The position numbers and the translations under genes were made by a program. The notes below the pieces were generated by a model. The model was not told the origin of the DNA. It saw nothing but the letters and a program-made list of their open reading frames with translations, and made no database searches. 64,000 nucleotides of DNA from Roseivivax sp. GX 12232 (GTDB lineage: Bacteria; Pseudomonadota; Alphaproteobacteria; Rhodobacterales; Rhodobacteraceae). The stretch's first letter is position 1. Each line of letters begins with the position of its first letter. This document shows, in pieces, positions 1 through 9,830 of this stretch. The stretch is from assembly GCF_021272185.1 (NCBI RefSeq), contig NZ_JAJSEC010000004.1, positions 327,786-391,785 of the forward strand. Reading direction: 5' to 3'.

Positions 1-116
1 CTTTATCCCCACAAGGTCAGGACTAGAGAAAAGCTAAGCACGCCACCCCAAGGAGCGCCGGCCCAAGGGGCCGGTCCGGCGCGCGCCCGGCGCCTGCGGC
101 GCTGTTCGGGCGCAAG
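1..116 (-). repeat. Dispersed structured element, copy A (cut by window edge)
   Basis: This is the minus-oriented left part of the 135-bp-core element found six times in the window. It carries the conserved TGACCTTG and ATAAAG blocks (read on the minus strand), the left arm GGCGCGCGCCGGACCGG (reverse complement ending at 87) and the head hairpin at about 89-101. The head stem here is GCGCC/GGCGC with loop GCA, a compensated variant of the other copies. The right arm would lie before position 1. A second, degenerate head motif (GCTATTCGGGCGCAAG) follows at 197-212, about 96 bp away, which matches the dimer period of the head array beside copy C. Confidence 0.85.
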
Positions 117-284
117 ACGCGCGTGTTGCGAGCGTGGTTCTTGATGACAGACTGATTGGCTTGCATCAGAAGAAGGCCGGGCCCGGTGGCTGTGGTGCTA
201 TTCGGGCGCAAGGGTTCGCTAACGGTGGGCAGCGTGCCTAAGGGCCGAAAGCAGGCCCTCACCGGCCAGCCCAAACACCACCCC
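117..284. other. Spacer with degenerate head repeat, no gene
   Basis: The sequence between element copy A and the end of the 133-residue gene contains one degenerate head motif of the dispersed element at 197-212. I see no credible coding sequence. Short open frames here are by-products of the GC-rich repeat. Confidence 0.6.
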
Positions 285-686
285 TCATCCCTTCGTCAGC
301 CGGTCCGCCTTCTTTCGCACTAGCACCGTGCGCAGGTCGTGCATCGCCAAGAGCAGCGCGTCGGTCACCTCGTCGAGCTGCGCGTCGCTGGCGCGGCTCT
401 GGGCCCATTGCGTCGTCAGGTTCATGTGGTCGATCGCCCGGTGGATGTCGTCGATGTCGCGCAGCGCCAGGAGCGCCTTGCGCTTGTCCATCCAGTCGCG
501 GATCTCGGCCAGGTCCTCGTCCGACAAGACCCGGTCGCCCTGCGGCTTGATCTCGCCGTTGCGGATATTGGCCACCGCGATCGGGTCCATGTCGATCCGC
601 CTCTGGCGGTTCTCGGTGTCGATCCGAAAGACCAGCGCGCCGTTCTCGCGGATGCGGAAGTAATACTCGGGAAGATCGCCCGCCAT
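285..686 (-). CDS. Conserved hypothetical protein, 133 aa
   Basis: I cannot assign a function. The protein is soluble, has no signal peptide or membrane segment, and is rich in charged residues; the C-terminal half looks helical. It starts 9 bases after the aminotransferase stop on the same strand, so the two are very probably co-transcribed. Start ATG at 686 is the first in frame after that stop. Its GC-rich codon use matches its neighbours, and I see no sign of decay or transfer. It resembles the small lineage-restricted proteins that often follow housekeeping genes in Rhodobacteraceae, but that is an impression. Confidence 0.7.
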   Translation of the reverse strand: MAGDLPEYYFRIRENGALVFRIDTENRQRRIDMDPIAVANIRNGEIKPQGDRVLSDEDLAEIRDWMDKRKALLALRDIDDIHRAIDHMNLTTQWAQSRASDAQLDEVTDALLLAMHDLRTVLVRKKADRLTKG

Positions 687-695
687 GGCTGGCCC

Positions 696-1934
<1,239 letters not shown>

Positions 1935-1994
1935 TTACGGGGGCGGAGACCACGGCGCAAGGCGCGCCCTGCCACGGTGAGGAGAACAGGATTG

Positions 1995-2387
1995 ATGAGC
2001 GATTTCGATTGGTACGGCCCCGATGCCGCGACCTTCGGAGACCGGATCGCCGGGGCCCGCGAGGCCGCCGGCATGACGCCTGAACAGCTGTCGCGGCGGC
2101 TGGGGGTGAAGCTGAAGACGCTGCAGAACTGGGAGAACGACCTCTCCGAGCCGCGCGCCAACAAGCTGTCGATGATCTCGGGGCTGCTAAACGTCTCGAT
2201 CATCTGGCTTTTGACCGGCGAGGGCGAGGGCGTCTCGCCGCCGGGCGAGGAGCCCGCCGGCAGCCAGGACCTGCGCGAGGCCATCGCCGAGCTGCGCGCG
2301 ATCCGCGTCGAGATGCAGGCGCTGGCCGACCGCTCCGCGCGGCTCGAGAAGCGCCTGCGCGCCACCGGCCAGACGGAGCCCGCATGA
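1995..2387 (+). CDS. XRE-family helix-turn-helix regulator
   Basis: A 130-aa protein with a classic Cro/CI-type helix-turn-helix at about residues 13-70 (GDRIAGAREAAGMTPEQLSR and KTLQNWENDLSEPRANKL). A C-terminal helical stretch rich in Glu, Arg and Ala (about 95-127) probably dimerises. ATG 1995 is preceded by GGAGA at 1981-1985. The stop overlaps the next ATG (ATGA), so it is translationally coupled to sdhE. A regulator paired with a succinate dehydrogenase assembly factor is suggestive, but the regulated genes are unknown. No ligand domain is present. Confidence 0.9.
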   Translation: MSDFDWYGPDAATFGDRIAGAREAAGMTPEQLSRRLGVKLKTLQNWENDLSEPRANKLSMISGLLNVSIIWLLTGEGEGVSPPGEEPAGSQDLREAIAELRAIRVEMQALADRSARLEKRLRATGQTEPA

Positions 2388-2683
2388 TCAAGGAAACACC
2401 CCGCACCGGAGAGCCCCGCGCCGAGCGGATCAAGCGGCTGCGCATGCGCTCGATGCGGCGCGGCATCAAGGAGATGGACCTGATCCTCTCGCGCTTTGCC
2501 GAGAGCCGGCTGGCCGATCTCGACGCGGCCGGCCTCGCGGCCTATGACGCGCTGCTCTCCGAGAACGACCAGGACCTCTACCAGTGGGTGACCGGCCAGG
2601 TCGCGCCGCCCGAGGAGCACGCCCCGATCGTGGCCGAGATCTCGGGCGCCATCGCCGCCCATCCCTCGGGCGCCGGGGGCTGA
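2384..2683 (+). CDS. sdhE: Succinate dehydrogenase assembly factor SdhE (FAD assembly factor 2 family)
   Basis: SdhE-family protein (99 aa), which assists covalent FAD attachment to the SdhA flavoprotein in the cytoplasm. The diagnostic RGxxE motif is present (R26-G27-I28-K29-E30 in MRRGIKEMD). It is followed by the usual five-helix pattern, including LILSRFAESRL, YDALLSENDQDLYQWVTG and a short acidic tail. The ATG overlaps the preceding XRE gene by four bases. The sdh operon itself is not in this window, so the gene acts at a distance. Confidence 0.9.
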   Translation: MIKETPRTGEPRAERIKRLRMRSMRRGIKEMDLILSRFAESRLADLDAAGLAAYDALLSENDQDLYQWVTGQVAPPEEHAPIVAEISGAIAAHPSGAGG

Positions 2684-2787
2684 GGCCGGGGTAGGGCCGG
2701 AGGAGGGCCGGGGGCTCGTCCGGCTTAACCCTTCCTTGGGGGTTTTGCGTTTTCCTGCCGCCAATCGCGCAATTGCGGAGGCGGCGG

Positions 2788-3285
2788 ATGAGCATCATTT
2801 CCAGTGTCGGGCGGGCCCAGGGTCCGGGTCAGATGACCTCCTATCTCGACACGCTCGCCATGGTCGAGCGGCTGCACCGGCTGCTTCTCGACGTGATCAA
2901 GGACGAGTTCGAACGCACCGGCCTGCTCGAGATCAACGCCGTGCAGGCGCTCCTGCTGTTCAACATCGGCGACAACGAGGTCACCGCCGGCGAGCTGAAA
3001 TCGCGCGGCTACTACCAGGGCAGCAACGTCAGCTACAATCTGAAGAAACTGGTGGAGGCAGGCTACATGCACCACCAGCGCTCCGAGGTGGACCGCCGCT
3101 CGGTCCGGGTGCGGCTGACCCGCAAGGGTCACGACGTGCGCCAGTTGATGGAAGCGCTCTTCGCCCGCCACGCCGAAGGCATGACCCGCACCGGCGTCGT
3201 CGGGCCCGAGGGTTTCTCCGACGTGCTGCACACCCTGCGCCGCGTGGAGCGGTATTGGACGGACCAGATCCGGTATATTTATTGA
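2788..3285 (+). CDS. ldtR: MarR-family winged-helix regulator, LdtR-like
   Basis: A 165-aa winged-helix regulator with an N-terminal dimerisation helix (about 10-45), the HTH around VTAGELKSRGYYQGSNVSYN and the wing at RSEVDRRSVRVRLT. This layout matches alphaproteobacterial LdtR-type MarR proteins, which control L,D-transpeptidase and osmotic-stress genes. The family link is from motif memory, not a search. ATG 2788 has GGAGGCGG directly upstream (2777-2784); an in-frame TTG at 2773 adds only five arginine-rich residues and is less likely. It is monocistronic, with a long repeat-bearing spacer downstream. Confidence 0.85.
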   Translation: MSIISSVGRAQGPGQMTSYLDTLAMVERLHRLLLDVIKDEFERTGLLEINAVQALLLFNIGDNEVTAGELKSRGYYQGSNVSYNLKKLVEAGYMHHQRSEVDRRSVRVRLTRKGHDVRQLMEALFARHAEGMTRTGVVGPEGFSDVLHTLRRVERYWTDQIRYIY

Positions 3286-3505
3286 AGGTGGGGCGGCACG
3301 GGGTGCATCGCGGGAGAGGGTTGTGATGTGCCGGGCCAATACGCTGTGAGGCTCTCCTGAAAGCGTTGAGATTGGGCGTTTTGGCTAGGGTGACGTGCGT
3401 AGCTTGGGCTAGGCTTCAGGTCGGACGGCGGGCCATGCGACGGGCCCCTCCTGCCTCTGCGGGCCGCTCCAGGCTGTGCACCTACCCGCTAACCAACCTT
3501 CCCAA
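3286..3505. other. Spacer, nothing recognised
   Basis: The 220 bases between the MarR gene and element copy B hold no convincing gene, RNA or terminator. Confidence 0.5.
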
Positions 3506-3674
3506 CAGAGGGCGCGCGCCGGACCGGGGGACGGCGCTTCTGACCCCAGAGCGAGGCGCTTTATCCCAGCAAGGTCAGGACGAACGACACGCTAAGCGCG
3601 CCATCCCAAGGAGCGCCGGCCCAAGGGGCCGGTCCGGCGCGCGCCCGGCATCTTCGATGCTATTCGGGCGCAAG
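3506..3674 (-). repeat. Dispersed structured element, copy B
   Basis: A complete minus-oriented copy. The arm-to-arm core is 3511-3645, exactly 135 bp. The left arm (3629-3645 read in reverse) and right arm (3511-3527) share GGCGCGCGCCGGACCGG in inverted orientation. The head hairpin at 3648-3660 is GCATC-TTC-GATGC on the plus strand, i.e. GCATC-GAA-GATGC on the element strand: one stem pair swapped relative to copies C, D and F with pairing kept. The CAGAG at 3506-3510 corresponds to the CTCTG tail of the plus-oriented copies. Confidence 0.9.
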
Positions 3675-3795
3675 AAGCGCGCTATAGTCATCCGGTTGGC
3701 ACAGGATGACGATGAATAGTCGTCGCGACGGATAATGCCGCTTCGCTGCTGCCTATTCCGCGGGGCGACAATCCTTCATGGCAACTCAGGGCGCC

Positions 3796-3900
3796 GCACT
3801 GCAACGCACCGGACTGAACTGCAGCGCACTGCGCTGCACTGCAACGCACCGAACTGCAGCGCACTGGACCGCACTACAACGCGCCGGACTGAAGTGCAGC
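3796..3900. repeat. Degenerate tandem repeat, about 30-40 bp unit, 3 copies
   Basis: Three imperfect copies of a GCACTGCAACGCACC...CTGCAGC unit lie at 3796-3825, 3836-3860 and 3871-3900. The first two are followed by 10-bp GCACTG-type linkers, giving steps of 40 and 35 bp. The middle copy lacks GGACT. Rich in GCACTGCA words, so many short inverted pairings are possible. It lies 250 bp upstream of the flavoprotein gene. No other spacer in the window shows this sequence. Confidence 0.8.
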
Positions 3901-4155
3901 GCATCGTGTATCACTGTGACACCTGCAGCCGCGCCGAACCGCAGCCCTCAACCGCGCGATGCCTCCCGGCCTATCACAGCCACCAGACCGGCCGATCCAT
4001 CCCCCGGACCCTCCCATCCGGCACCGCAGCCACACCTTCCAGCCAATCACCTAACCACCCCGCCCCAATGTCGCTTTCCCCACATGACAAGTCGGGCGCC
4101 GCGTAAGCCCTCTTCGGCTGCCGCGTTAGGACGAGCGGGACAGGACAGGGAAGAA
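3901..4155. other. Leader spacer of the flavoprotein gene
   Basis: This C-rich, comparatively A-containing sequence has no recognisable gene. A long open frame runs through it into the flavoprotein, but its translation is low-complexity (Pro, Thr, Ser, Cys) and unlike any enzyme N-terminus, so I treat it as untranslated. Confidence 0.5.
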
Positions 4156-6666
4156 ATGCCGATGAAAACCCATGTGAAAGCCCTCGTGGTCGGCGGCGGC
4201 GCCGTCGGCACCTCCATCGCCTATCACCTCGCCCGGCACGGCTGGGACGAGGTGATGCTGCTCGAACGCGACGAGCTGACGAGCGGCTCGACCTGGCATG
4301 CGGCGGGGCTCCTGCCCTATTTCAACATGTCCTACGCGACGACCCATATCCACGACTACTCGATCCGGTTCTACAAGACCCTGGAGGCGGAGACCGGCCT
4401 CAACGCCGGCTTCTCGGTGGTGGGCAACCTGCGCATGGCGCAGTCGAAGGCGCGCATGGACGAATACTTGCTCTATGCCACCACCGCCGAGACCTGCGAC
4501 GTGCCTTTCGAGTGGCTCACGCCCTCGGAGATCAAGGCGCGCTGGCCGCTCCTGCGGACCGAGGACCTCGAAGGGGCGATCTACCACCCGACGGACGGCT
4601 ACATTAACCCCGCCGACGTCACCATGGCCATGGCCAAGGGCGCGCGCCAGCGCGGCGTCACGATCGAGCGCAAATGGCAGGTCGACGGCTACGAGTGGAC
4701 CGGCGCGGAATGGCGGGTCTCGGTCTCGAAGATGGTCGAGAAGGGCGGCAACCTGGTGCCCTCCGAGGAGACCGCGGTGATCACCGCCGAACACGTGGTG
4801 ACCGCCACCGGCAACCACGCGCAGCGCACCGCGCGGATGCTCGGCATCAAGATCCCCGCGATCCCGGTCGAGCACCAGTATATCGTCACCGAACCCGACC
4901 CGGCGCTGGTCGCCTACCGCCGCGAGGGCGGCGGCGAACACCCCGTGCTGCGCGACGCCGACGCCAAGTGGTACGTCCGCGAGGAGCGCGGCGGCTGGAT
5001 CCTCGGCCCCTACGAGCGCAACGCCCCCGCGCGCTTCGAATACGGCGTACCCGACAGCTTCCGCGCCGATCTCTTCCCGCTCGACCTCGAGCGCATAGAG
5101 GAAGAGTACATGTCGATGATCCACCGCATTCCGTCGTCCGAGGAGGTCGGCCTCAAGGACGATTACAACGGCCCGATCTGCTACACCCCCGATGGCAACC
5201 CGCTGATCGGCCCGGCGCCGGGGCTGCGCAACATGTGGCTGGCCGAGGGCTTTTCCTTCGGGATCACCGCCGCGGGCGGGGCGGGGGAATACCTCGCGCA
5301 GATGATGGTCGCCGGCGAGGCCGAGATCGACATGGCCTCGCTCGATCCCAAGCGCTACGGCGACTGGATGACGACGGACTACGCCGCCCGCAAGAACGAG
5401 GAGGCCTACGAGCACGTCTACATCCTGCACCACCCCGACGAGGAACGCCCGGCCTGCCGGCCGCTGCGCACCGCGCCGGTCTACGACCGCCAGAAGGCCC
5501 GGGGCGCGCAGTTCGGCCAGGTCAATGGCTGGGAGCGGCCGAACTACTACGGCTCCGCCGAGGCCGAGGAGGATTTCGACCACGCCGCCCGCAGCTTCCG
5601 GCGCGGCGGCTGGTGGGACTACGCCCGCACCGAGGCCGAGGCGATCCGCAACGGCGTCGGGCTGATAGACGCCACGGCCTTCACCAAGCACCTGGTCAAG
5701 GGGCCGGGGGCCGCGGCCTTCATGGATTGGTTCACCTGCAACCGCCTGCCCAAGACCGGCCGCATCAACCTGACCTATGCGCTGACCGGGGCGGGCACCA
5801 CGCGCACCGAATACACCGTGGTGCGTCTGGCCGAGGACAGCTTCTACCTGGTCTCGGCGGGCGCCTGGACGGGTTATGACGGCGACTACCTGCGCAAGGC
5901 CGCCGAGGACCGCCGCGAAGAGCTGGGCTGGATCGAGGTGCAGGACGTGACCACCCAATGGGGCGTCTTCGCCGTCGCGGGCCCGAAGTCGCGCGACCTC
6001 CTCGGCGCGCTGGTCAAGGACGCCGATCCGGCGACAGTGCTGTCGAACAAGCGCTTCCCCTGGCTGTCCTGCCGCGACATCGAGTTGGGCATGGTGCCGG
6101 TGCGCGCCATCCGTGTCGCCTACACCGGCGAGCTCGGCTGGGAGCTGCACCACCCGATCGAGATGCAGACCCACCTCTGGGACCGGCTGATGGAGGCGGG
6201 CGAGCCGCTGGGCCTGAAGCTCGTGGGCGCGCGGGCGCAGAACTGGCTGCGCCAGGAAAAGAGCTACCGCGCCTTCGGCCATGAGCTCGGCCGCGACGCG
6301 ACCCCGCTCGAGGCCGATCTGCCGCGCTTCGTCGACCTCTCGAAGGAGTTTCACGGCAAGGCGGAGATGCAGGCCAAGGGCATCCGCTCGCGCTGCGTCA
6401 CGGTGCTGATTGACGGGCCTTCGGACGCCGATCCCTGGGGCCGCGAGGCGCTCTATCTGGGTGACGGTACCCGAGTCGGGCGGCTGACCTCGGGCGGCTA
6501 TTCGGTGGCCTTCGGCAAATCCATCGGCATGGGCTACGTGCGCCCGGATCTCGCCAAGGCGGGGCAGGCGCTGCAGGTGCGGATGCTGGGCCAGCTCTGG
6601 GACGCGGTGGTGACCGAGGACAGCCCCTACGACCCGGAGAACGCGCGGATCCGCCAGGACGGCTAG
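4156..6666 (+). CDS. Dimethylglycine/sarcosine dehydrogenase-like FAD enzyme with GcvT C-domain
   Basis: An 836-aa flavoprotein of the DMGDH/SARDH family, which oxidatively N-demethylates glycine derivatives and can pass the one-carbon unit to tetrahydrofolate. It has an N-terminal FAD-binding Rossmann motif (VVGGGAVGTS, 11-20), then GSTWHAAGL, whose His48 matches the residue that covalently binds FAD in mammalian homologues. The DAO-type core runs to about 400 (PDGNPLIGPAPGLRN) and is followed by a GcvT/aminomethyltransferase-like half (about 470-830, with YTGELGWELHHP and SGGYSVAFGKSIGMGYV). ATG 4156 and ATG 4162 are both possible after the AGGGA at 4146-4150. No neighbouring glycine-betaine genes are present, so the true substrate is open. 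Confidence 0.85.
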   Translation: MPMKTHVKALVVGGGAVGTSIAYHLARHGWDEVMLLERDELTSGSTWHAAGLLPYFNMSYATTHIHDYSIRFYKTLEAETGLNAGFSVVGNLRMAQSKARMDEYLLYATTAETCDVPFEWLTPSEIKARWPLLRTEDLEGAIYHPTDGYINPADVTMAMAKGARQRGVTIERKWQVDGYEWTGAEWRVSVSKMVEKGGNLVPSEETAVITAEHVVTATGNHAQRTARMLGIKIPAIPVEHQYIVTEPDPALVAYRREGGGEHPVLRDADAKWYVREERGGWILGPYERNAPARFEYGVPDSFRADLFPLDLERIEEEYMSMIHRIPSSEEVGLKDDYNGPICYTPDGNPLIGPAPGLRNMWLAEGFSFGITAAGGAGEYLAQMMVAGEAEIDMASLDPKRYGDWMTTDYAARKNEEAYEHVYILHHPDEERPACRPLRTAPVYDRQKARGAQFGQVNGWERPNYYGSAEAEEDFDHAARSFRRGGWWDYARTEAEAIRNGVGLIDATAFTKHLVKGPGAAAFMDWFTCNRLPKTGRINLTYALTGAGTTRTEYTVVRLAEDSFYLVSAGAWTGYDGDYLRKAAEDRREELGWIEVQDVTTQWGVFAVAGPKSRDLLGALVKDADPATVLSNKRFPWLSCRDIELGMVPVRAIRVAYTGELGWELHHPIEMQTHLWDRLMEAGEPLGLKLVGARAQNWLRQEKSYRAFGHELGRDATPLEADLPRFVDLSKEFHGKAEMQAKGIRSRCVTVLIDGPSDADPWGREALYLGDGTRVGRLTSGGYSVAFGKSIGMGYVRPDLAKAGQALQVRMLGQLWDAVVTEDSPYDPENARIRQDG

Positions 6667-6696
6667 GCGCGCGGGTCTCGCCGCGACCAGCACAAA

Positions 6697-6727
6697 AAAA
6701 GGCCCCGTGCAGCGCGCGCGGGGCCTT
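6697..6727. terminator. Bidirectional Rho-independent terminator
   Basis: The hairpin AAGGCCCC (6699-6706) pairs with GGGGCCTT (6720-6727), and an A run at 6694-6700 serves as the U tract for the minus strand. It sits between the convergent flavoprotein gene and accA and probably ends both. Confidence 0.85.
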
Positions 6728-6772
6728 CTCACTTGATCGGGGAGGCGGGCGCGGCAGGCGCCCCCTCGGACG

Positions 6773-7735
6773 TCAGGCCGCGAGGCCCTTCGAGCCCATC
6801 TCCAGGAACTTCTTGCGGCGCGCGGCGACCAGCTCCTCGGGGGAAGCCTTGTGGAACTCGCCCAGCATGGCCTCGATCGCCTCGCCCACGGCGGCGATGG
6901 CGGCATGGCCGTCGCGATGGGCGCCGCCCAGGGGCTCGGGGATGATCCGGTCGCAGATGCCCAGCTTCTTGAGGTCCTGCGCGGTCAGGCGCAGCGCCTC
7001 GGCGGCCTCGCGCATCTTCTCGGCGTTCTTCCACAGGATCGAGGCGCAGCCCTCGGGCGAGATCACCGAATAGACCGAATGCTCGAGCATCGCGATGCGG
7101 TTGGCGCTGGCGAAGGCCACCGCGCCGCCCGAGCCGCCCTCGCCGATGATCACCGACAGGAGCGGCACGCCGATCTGCAGGCATTTCTCGGTCGAGCGCG
7201 CGATGGCCTCGGACTGGCCGCGCTCCTCGGCGCCCTTGCCGGGGTAGGCGCCGGGGGTGTCGACCAGGGTGATGACCGGCAGGCCGAAGCGGTCGGCCAT
7301 GTCCATCAGGCGGATCGCCTTGCGGTAGCCCTCGGGGCGGGCCATGCCGAAGTTGTGGGTCAGCCGCGACTGGGTGTCGTTGCCCTTCTCGTGGCCGATC
7401 ACCACGACGGGCCGGTCGTTGAACCGCGCGAGCCCGCCCATCACCGCGTGGTCGTCGCCGAAGGCGCGGTCGCCCGCAAGCGGCGTGTACTCGGTGAAGA
7501 GCGCGTCGATGTAGTCGCGGCAATGCGGCCGGTCGGGGTGCCGGGCGACCTGGCACTTCCGCCAGGGCGTCAGCTTGGCGTAGAGATCCTTGAGAAGGTT
7601 CGTGGCCTTCTTGTCGAGCGCCCGGGCCTCGGCCTCGATATCCATGCCCTCGCTCGACCGCGCCATGGCGCGCAGCTCTTCGGACTTGCCTTCGATCTCG
7701 GCGAGCGGCTTTTCGAAGTCGAGATAATGCGTCAT
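6773..7735 (-). CDS. accA: Acetyl-CoA carboxylase carboxyltransferase subunit alpha
   Basis: AccA, 320 aa, the usual size. Together with AccD it transfers the carboxyl group from carboxybiotin to acetyl-CoA, the first step of fatty acid synthesis. The N-terminal helical region ([17 protein letters not shown]) and the crotonase-like core are typical, with [38 protein letters not shown] and the oxyanion-forming [14 protein letters not shown] 7735 begins the canonical N-terminus; the 18 codons upstream in frame are not conserved-looking. It is transcribed alone between the terminator at 6.7 kb and a LysE gene. Confidence 0.97.
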   Translation of the reverse strand: MTHYLDFEKPLAEIEGKSEELRAMARSSEGMDIEAEARALDKKATNLLKDLYAKLTPWRKCQVARHPDRPHCRDYIDALFTEYTPLAGDRAFGDDHAVMGGLARFNDRPVVVIGHEKGNDTQSRLTHNFGMARPEGYRKAIRLMDMADRFGLPVITLVDTPGAYPGKGAEERGQSEAIARSTEKCLQIGVPLLSVIIGEGGSGGAVAFASANRIAMLEHSVYSVISPEGCASILWKNAEKMREAAEALRLTAQDLKKLGICDRIIPEPLGGAHRDGHAAIAAVGEAIEAMLGEFHKASPEELVAARRKKFLEMGSKGLAA

Positions 7736-7805
7736 CGCGTATTCCCTTTGACCTCGGGCCGATATGCCGCGCGACGCCCTGTTTTGCAACCGGATGCGGG
7801 CGCGC

Positions 7806-8408
7806 TCAGCGCAGGATCACCGGGATCAGCGAGGCTACGAGCAGCCCGGCCATGGTCCAGTTGAAGACCCGCAGCCGCGCGGGCTGCTGCAGGAAGCGCC
7901 TGAGCTGGGTGCCAAGCGCCGTCCAGCCGGTGGTCGAGATCGCCGAACAGGCCACATAGGCGGCCACCACCCAGAGCACCGCGCCGAGGCTGCGCCCCGA
8001 GGCGTAGAGCGTGATCGCCGAGAGCGCCATGGACCAGGCCTTGGGGTTCACCCATTGGAACGAGGCCGCCTCGAAGAACGACAGGGGCTTGCCGGTGGCG
8101 GGGCCCTGGCCGCCCTTCTCGGGGGCGGCGGCATTGGCGATCTTCCAGGCCAGGAACAGCATGTAGCCGACCGAGAGCACCGTCAGGATGGTGTAGAGCG
8201 GCGGCCAGAGGTCGAAGAGCCGCATCACCCCGAGCCCGACGCAGAAGCACATCGCCGGAAAGCCCAGCCCGATGCCCAGCATATGCGGCACCGTGCGGCG
8301 GAAACCGAAGTTCGCGCCCGAGGCCATCAGCATGAAGTTGTTCGGCCCCGGCGTGATGACGGTGACGAAGGCGAAGGCCAGGAGGGCGGGCAGGAGCTCG
8401 GGTATCAT
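7806..8408 (-). CDS. LysE/RhtB-family exporter (1 of 3)
   Basis: A 200-aa inner-membrane protein with about six hydrophobic segments and the LysE signature [20 protein letters not shown] near the N-terminus (about 19-38), plus [16 protein letters not shown] mid-protein. Members export amino acids or other small polar molecules using the proton gradient. The start at ATG 8408 gives the typical N-terminus [15 protein letters not shown]; the open frame extends further upstream only through repeat DNA. It is divergent from the fRMsr gene and lies about 70 bases after accA on the same strand. The substrate is unknown. Confidence 0.9.
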   Translation of the reverse strand: MIPELLPALLAFAFVTVITPGPNNFMLMASGANFGFRRTVPHMLGIGLGFPAMCFCVGLGVMRLFDLWPPLYTILTVLSVGYMLFLAWKIANAAAPEKGGQGPATGKPLSFFEAASFQWVNPKAWSMALSAITLYASGRSLGAVLWVVAAYVACSAISTTGWTALGTQLRRFLQQPARLRVFNWTMAGLLVASLIPVILR

Positions 8409-8487
8409 GCGGCGCAGAATCCGCGAAACGGCGGATGATGCAATCGGCTTTTTGCGCCGTGGGGGCGCGGGGCGGCGAACCGGTCCA

Positions 8488-8655
8488 AAGGAATTTCGGC
8501 CGTTGCGGTGCGGCGCCCGAACCAATCCCCGGGAAATTGCGTGGCCGGGGTGTGGCACCCGAACCGGCCCCGGGGATATGCGCTGCTGGGGTGTGGCTCC
8601 CGAACTGGCCCCCTGAGAAATTCCGCCGCCCGAGCGCCACCCTCGAACCGGCCCC
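8488..8655. repeat. Tandem repeat, 41-43 bp unit, 4 copies
   Basis: Units start at about 8488, 8531, 8572 and 8613. Each contains a GAAATT-like AT island, then GGTGTGGC, and ends CCCGAAC(C/T)GGCCCC. The two central units are the most alike. The array fills the divergent promoter region between a LysE gene and the fRMsr gene, so it lies where regulatory sites for both would be expected. It is unrelated in sequence to the other arrays in the window. Confidence 0.8.
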
Positions 8656-8733
8656 CGGAACCGCGCCCCGGCCTTGCCGGCGCGGGCCGGGCGCGATAGC
8701 CCGGCGGGGCACGGCAGCAAGCGGAGGCAAGCG

Positions 8734-9192
8734 ATGCGCGCGGATTATGACGAGCTGGCCAAGACCATCGGCGCCCTGACCGAGGGCGAGACCGACAGCG
8801 TGGCGCTCATGGCGACGCTGGTCTGCGAGCTGCACCACGCCGACGACCGCTTCGACTGGACCGGCTTCTACCGCGTCACCGCGCCCGAGCTTCTGAAGAT
8901 CGGCCCCTACCAGGGCGGCCACGGCTGCCTGGTGATCCCCTTCGACCGGGGCGTCTGCGGCGCCGCCGCGCGCACCGGCGAGACCCAGCTCGTTGACGAC
9001 GTCGAGGCCTTCCCGGGCCATATCGCCTGTTCCAGCTCCACCCGTTCCGAGATCGTGCTGCCGGTCTGGACCGGGGCGGGGCGTCTCCTGGGCGTCCTCG
9101 ACATCGACAGCGACTTGCCCGGCGCCTTCGACGCAACCGACGCCAAGGCGCTGGCGGCGATCCTCAAGACCACCTTCGAGCGGGCGGAATGA
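8734..9192 (+). CDS. msrC: Free methionine-(R)-sulfoxide reductase (GAF domain)
   Basis: fRMsr reduces free L-methionine-(R)-sulfoxide, which MsrA and MsrB handle poorly. At 152 aa it is a single GAF domain. All three redox cysteines are present with the spacing of the E. coli enzyme: C65 (GGHGCLVIPF), C75 (DRGVCGAAA) and C99 (FPGHIACSSSTRSEIVLP). The GPYQG and FPGHIAC motifs are diagnostic. ATG 8734 follows a purine-rich AAGCGGAGG site; the frame upstream is repeat DNA. The stop overlaps the next gene (ATGA), so it is coupled to a LysE exporter. It complements the msrB-msrA pair at 42.7 kb. Confidence 0.93.
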   Translation: MRADYDELAKTIGALTEGETDSVALMATLVCELHHADDRFDWTGFYRVTAPELLKIGPYQGGHGCLVIPFDRGVCGAAARTGETQLVDDVEAFPGHIACSSSTRSEIVLPVWTGAGRLLGVLDIDSDLPGAFDATDAKALAAILKTTFERAE

Positions 9193-9800
9193 GCCCAGCG
9201 GACTGGCTCGTCTTCGCGGGCTTCTGGGTGATCTTCGTCACCTCGCCGGGGCCGAACGCGGTCAACTGCATCCAGAACGGCATGAGCCACGGCTTTCTGC
9301 GCGCGCTCTGGGGCGTTGCGGCGATCCTGACCCAGGCGGCGCTGTTTCTCGGGCTCTCGGCGCTGGGCATCACCGCGCTTCTGACCAAGGCCCCGGCGCT
9401 GTTCCTCGCGGCCAAGGTGGCCGGGGCGGCGGTGCTGATCTGGCTGGGCCTGCGCGGCTGGCGGCGCGCGGCACAGCCTCTGGCCGCCGAGCCCTCGGAG
9501 CGCGGGCGGATCTACGGCCGCGCCTTCGCGGTCGCCACGATCAACCCCAAGAGCGTCGCGGGCTACCTCGCCGCCTTCTCGCAGTTCGTCGCCCCCGACG
9601 TGCCGATCGGCCAGCAGATGTGGGTCATCGTGCCGACCGCGCTGAGCATCACCGCGGCGAGCTACGCCAGCTACACCGCGCTCGGCGCCTGGATCGGGCA
9701 GGCCGCGCTCGGGGCGGTTGCGAACCGGGTCGTGAGGCGTATCCTCGCGGCCTGTTTCATCTTCTACGGGCTGGCGCTGGGGGCCACGATCTTTGTCTGA
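9189..9800 (+). CDS. LysE/RhtB-family exporter (2 of 3)
   Basis: A 203-aa membrane protein with the LysE motif TSPGPNAVNCIQNGMSHGF (about 18-36) and AVATINPKSVAGYLAAFSQF in the middle; about six transmembrane segments. It overlaps the fRMsr stop by four bases and is therefore translationally coupled. That pairing hints at a role with methionine or an oxidised amino acid, but this is inference only; the family covers lysine, homoserine, threonine, leucine and cysteine exporters. Confidence 0.9.
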   Translation: MSPADWLVFAGFWVIFVTSPGPNAVNCIQNGMSHGFLRALWGVAAILTQAALFLGLSALGITALLTKAPALFLAAKVAGAAVLIWLGLRGWRRAAQPLAAEPSERGRIYGRAFAVATINPKSVAGYLAAFSQFVAPDVPIGQQMWVIVPTALSITAASYASYTALGAWIGQAALGAVANRVVRRILAACFIFYGLALGATIFV

Positions 9801-9830
9801 GCACCACATTCTCACCCGCGCGGGGCGGCC

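Noticed and set aside
23..274. Small open frame in element copy A and its kin in other copies
   Set aside because: Each copy reads in different frames with different peptides; the conserved feature is the nucleotide structure, not a protein.
3778..4155. Possible 126-residue N-terminal extension of the flavoprotein
   Set aside because: The sequence is low-complexity and comes from the tandem repeat; the FAD motif normally sits within the first 20 residues, as it does with the start at 4156.
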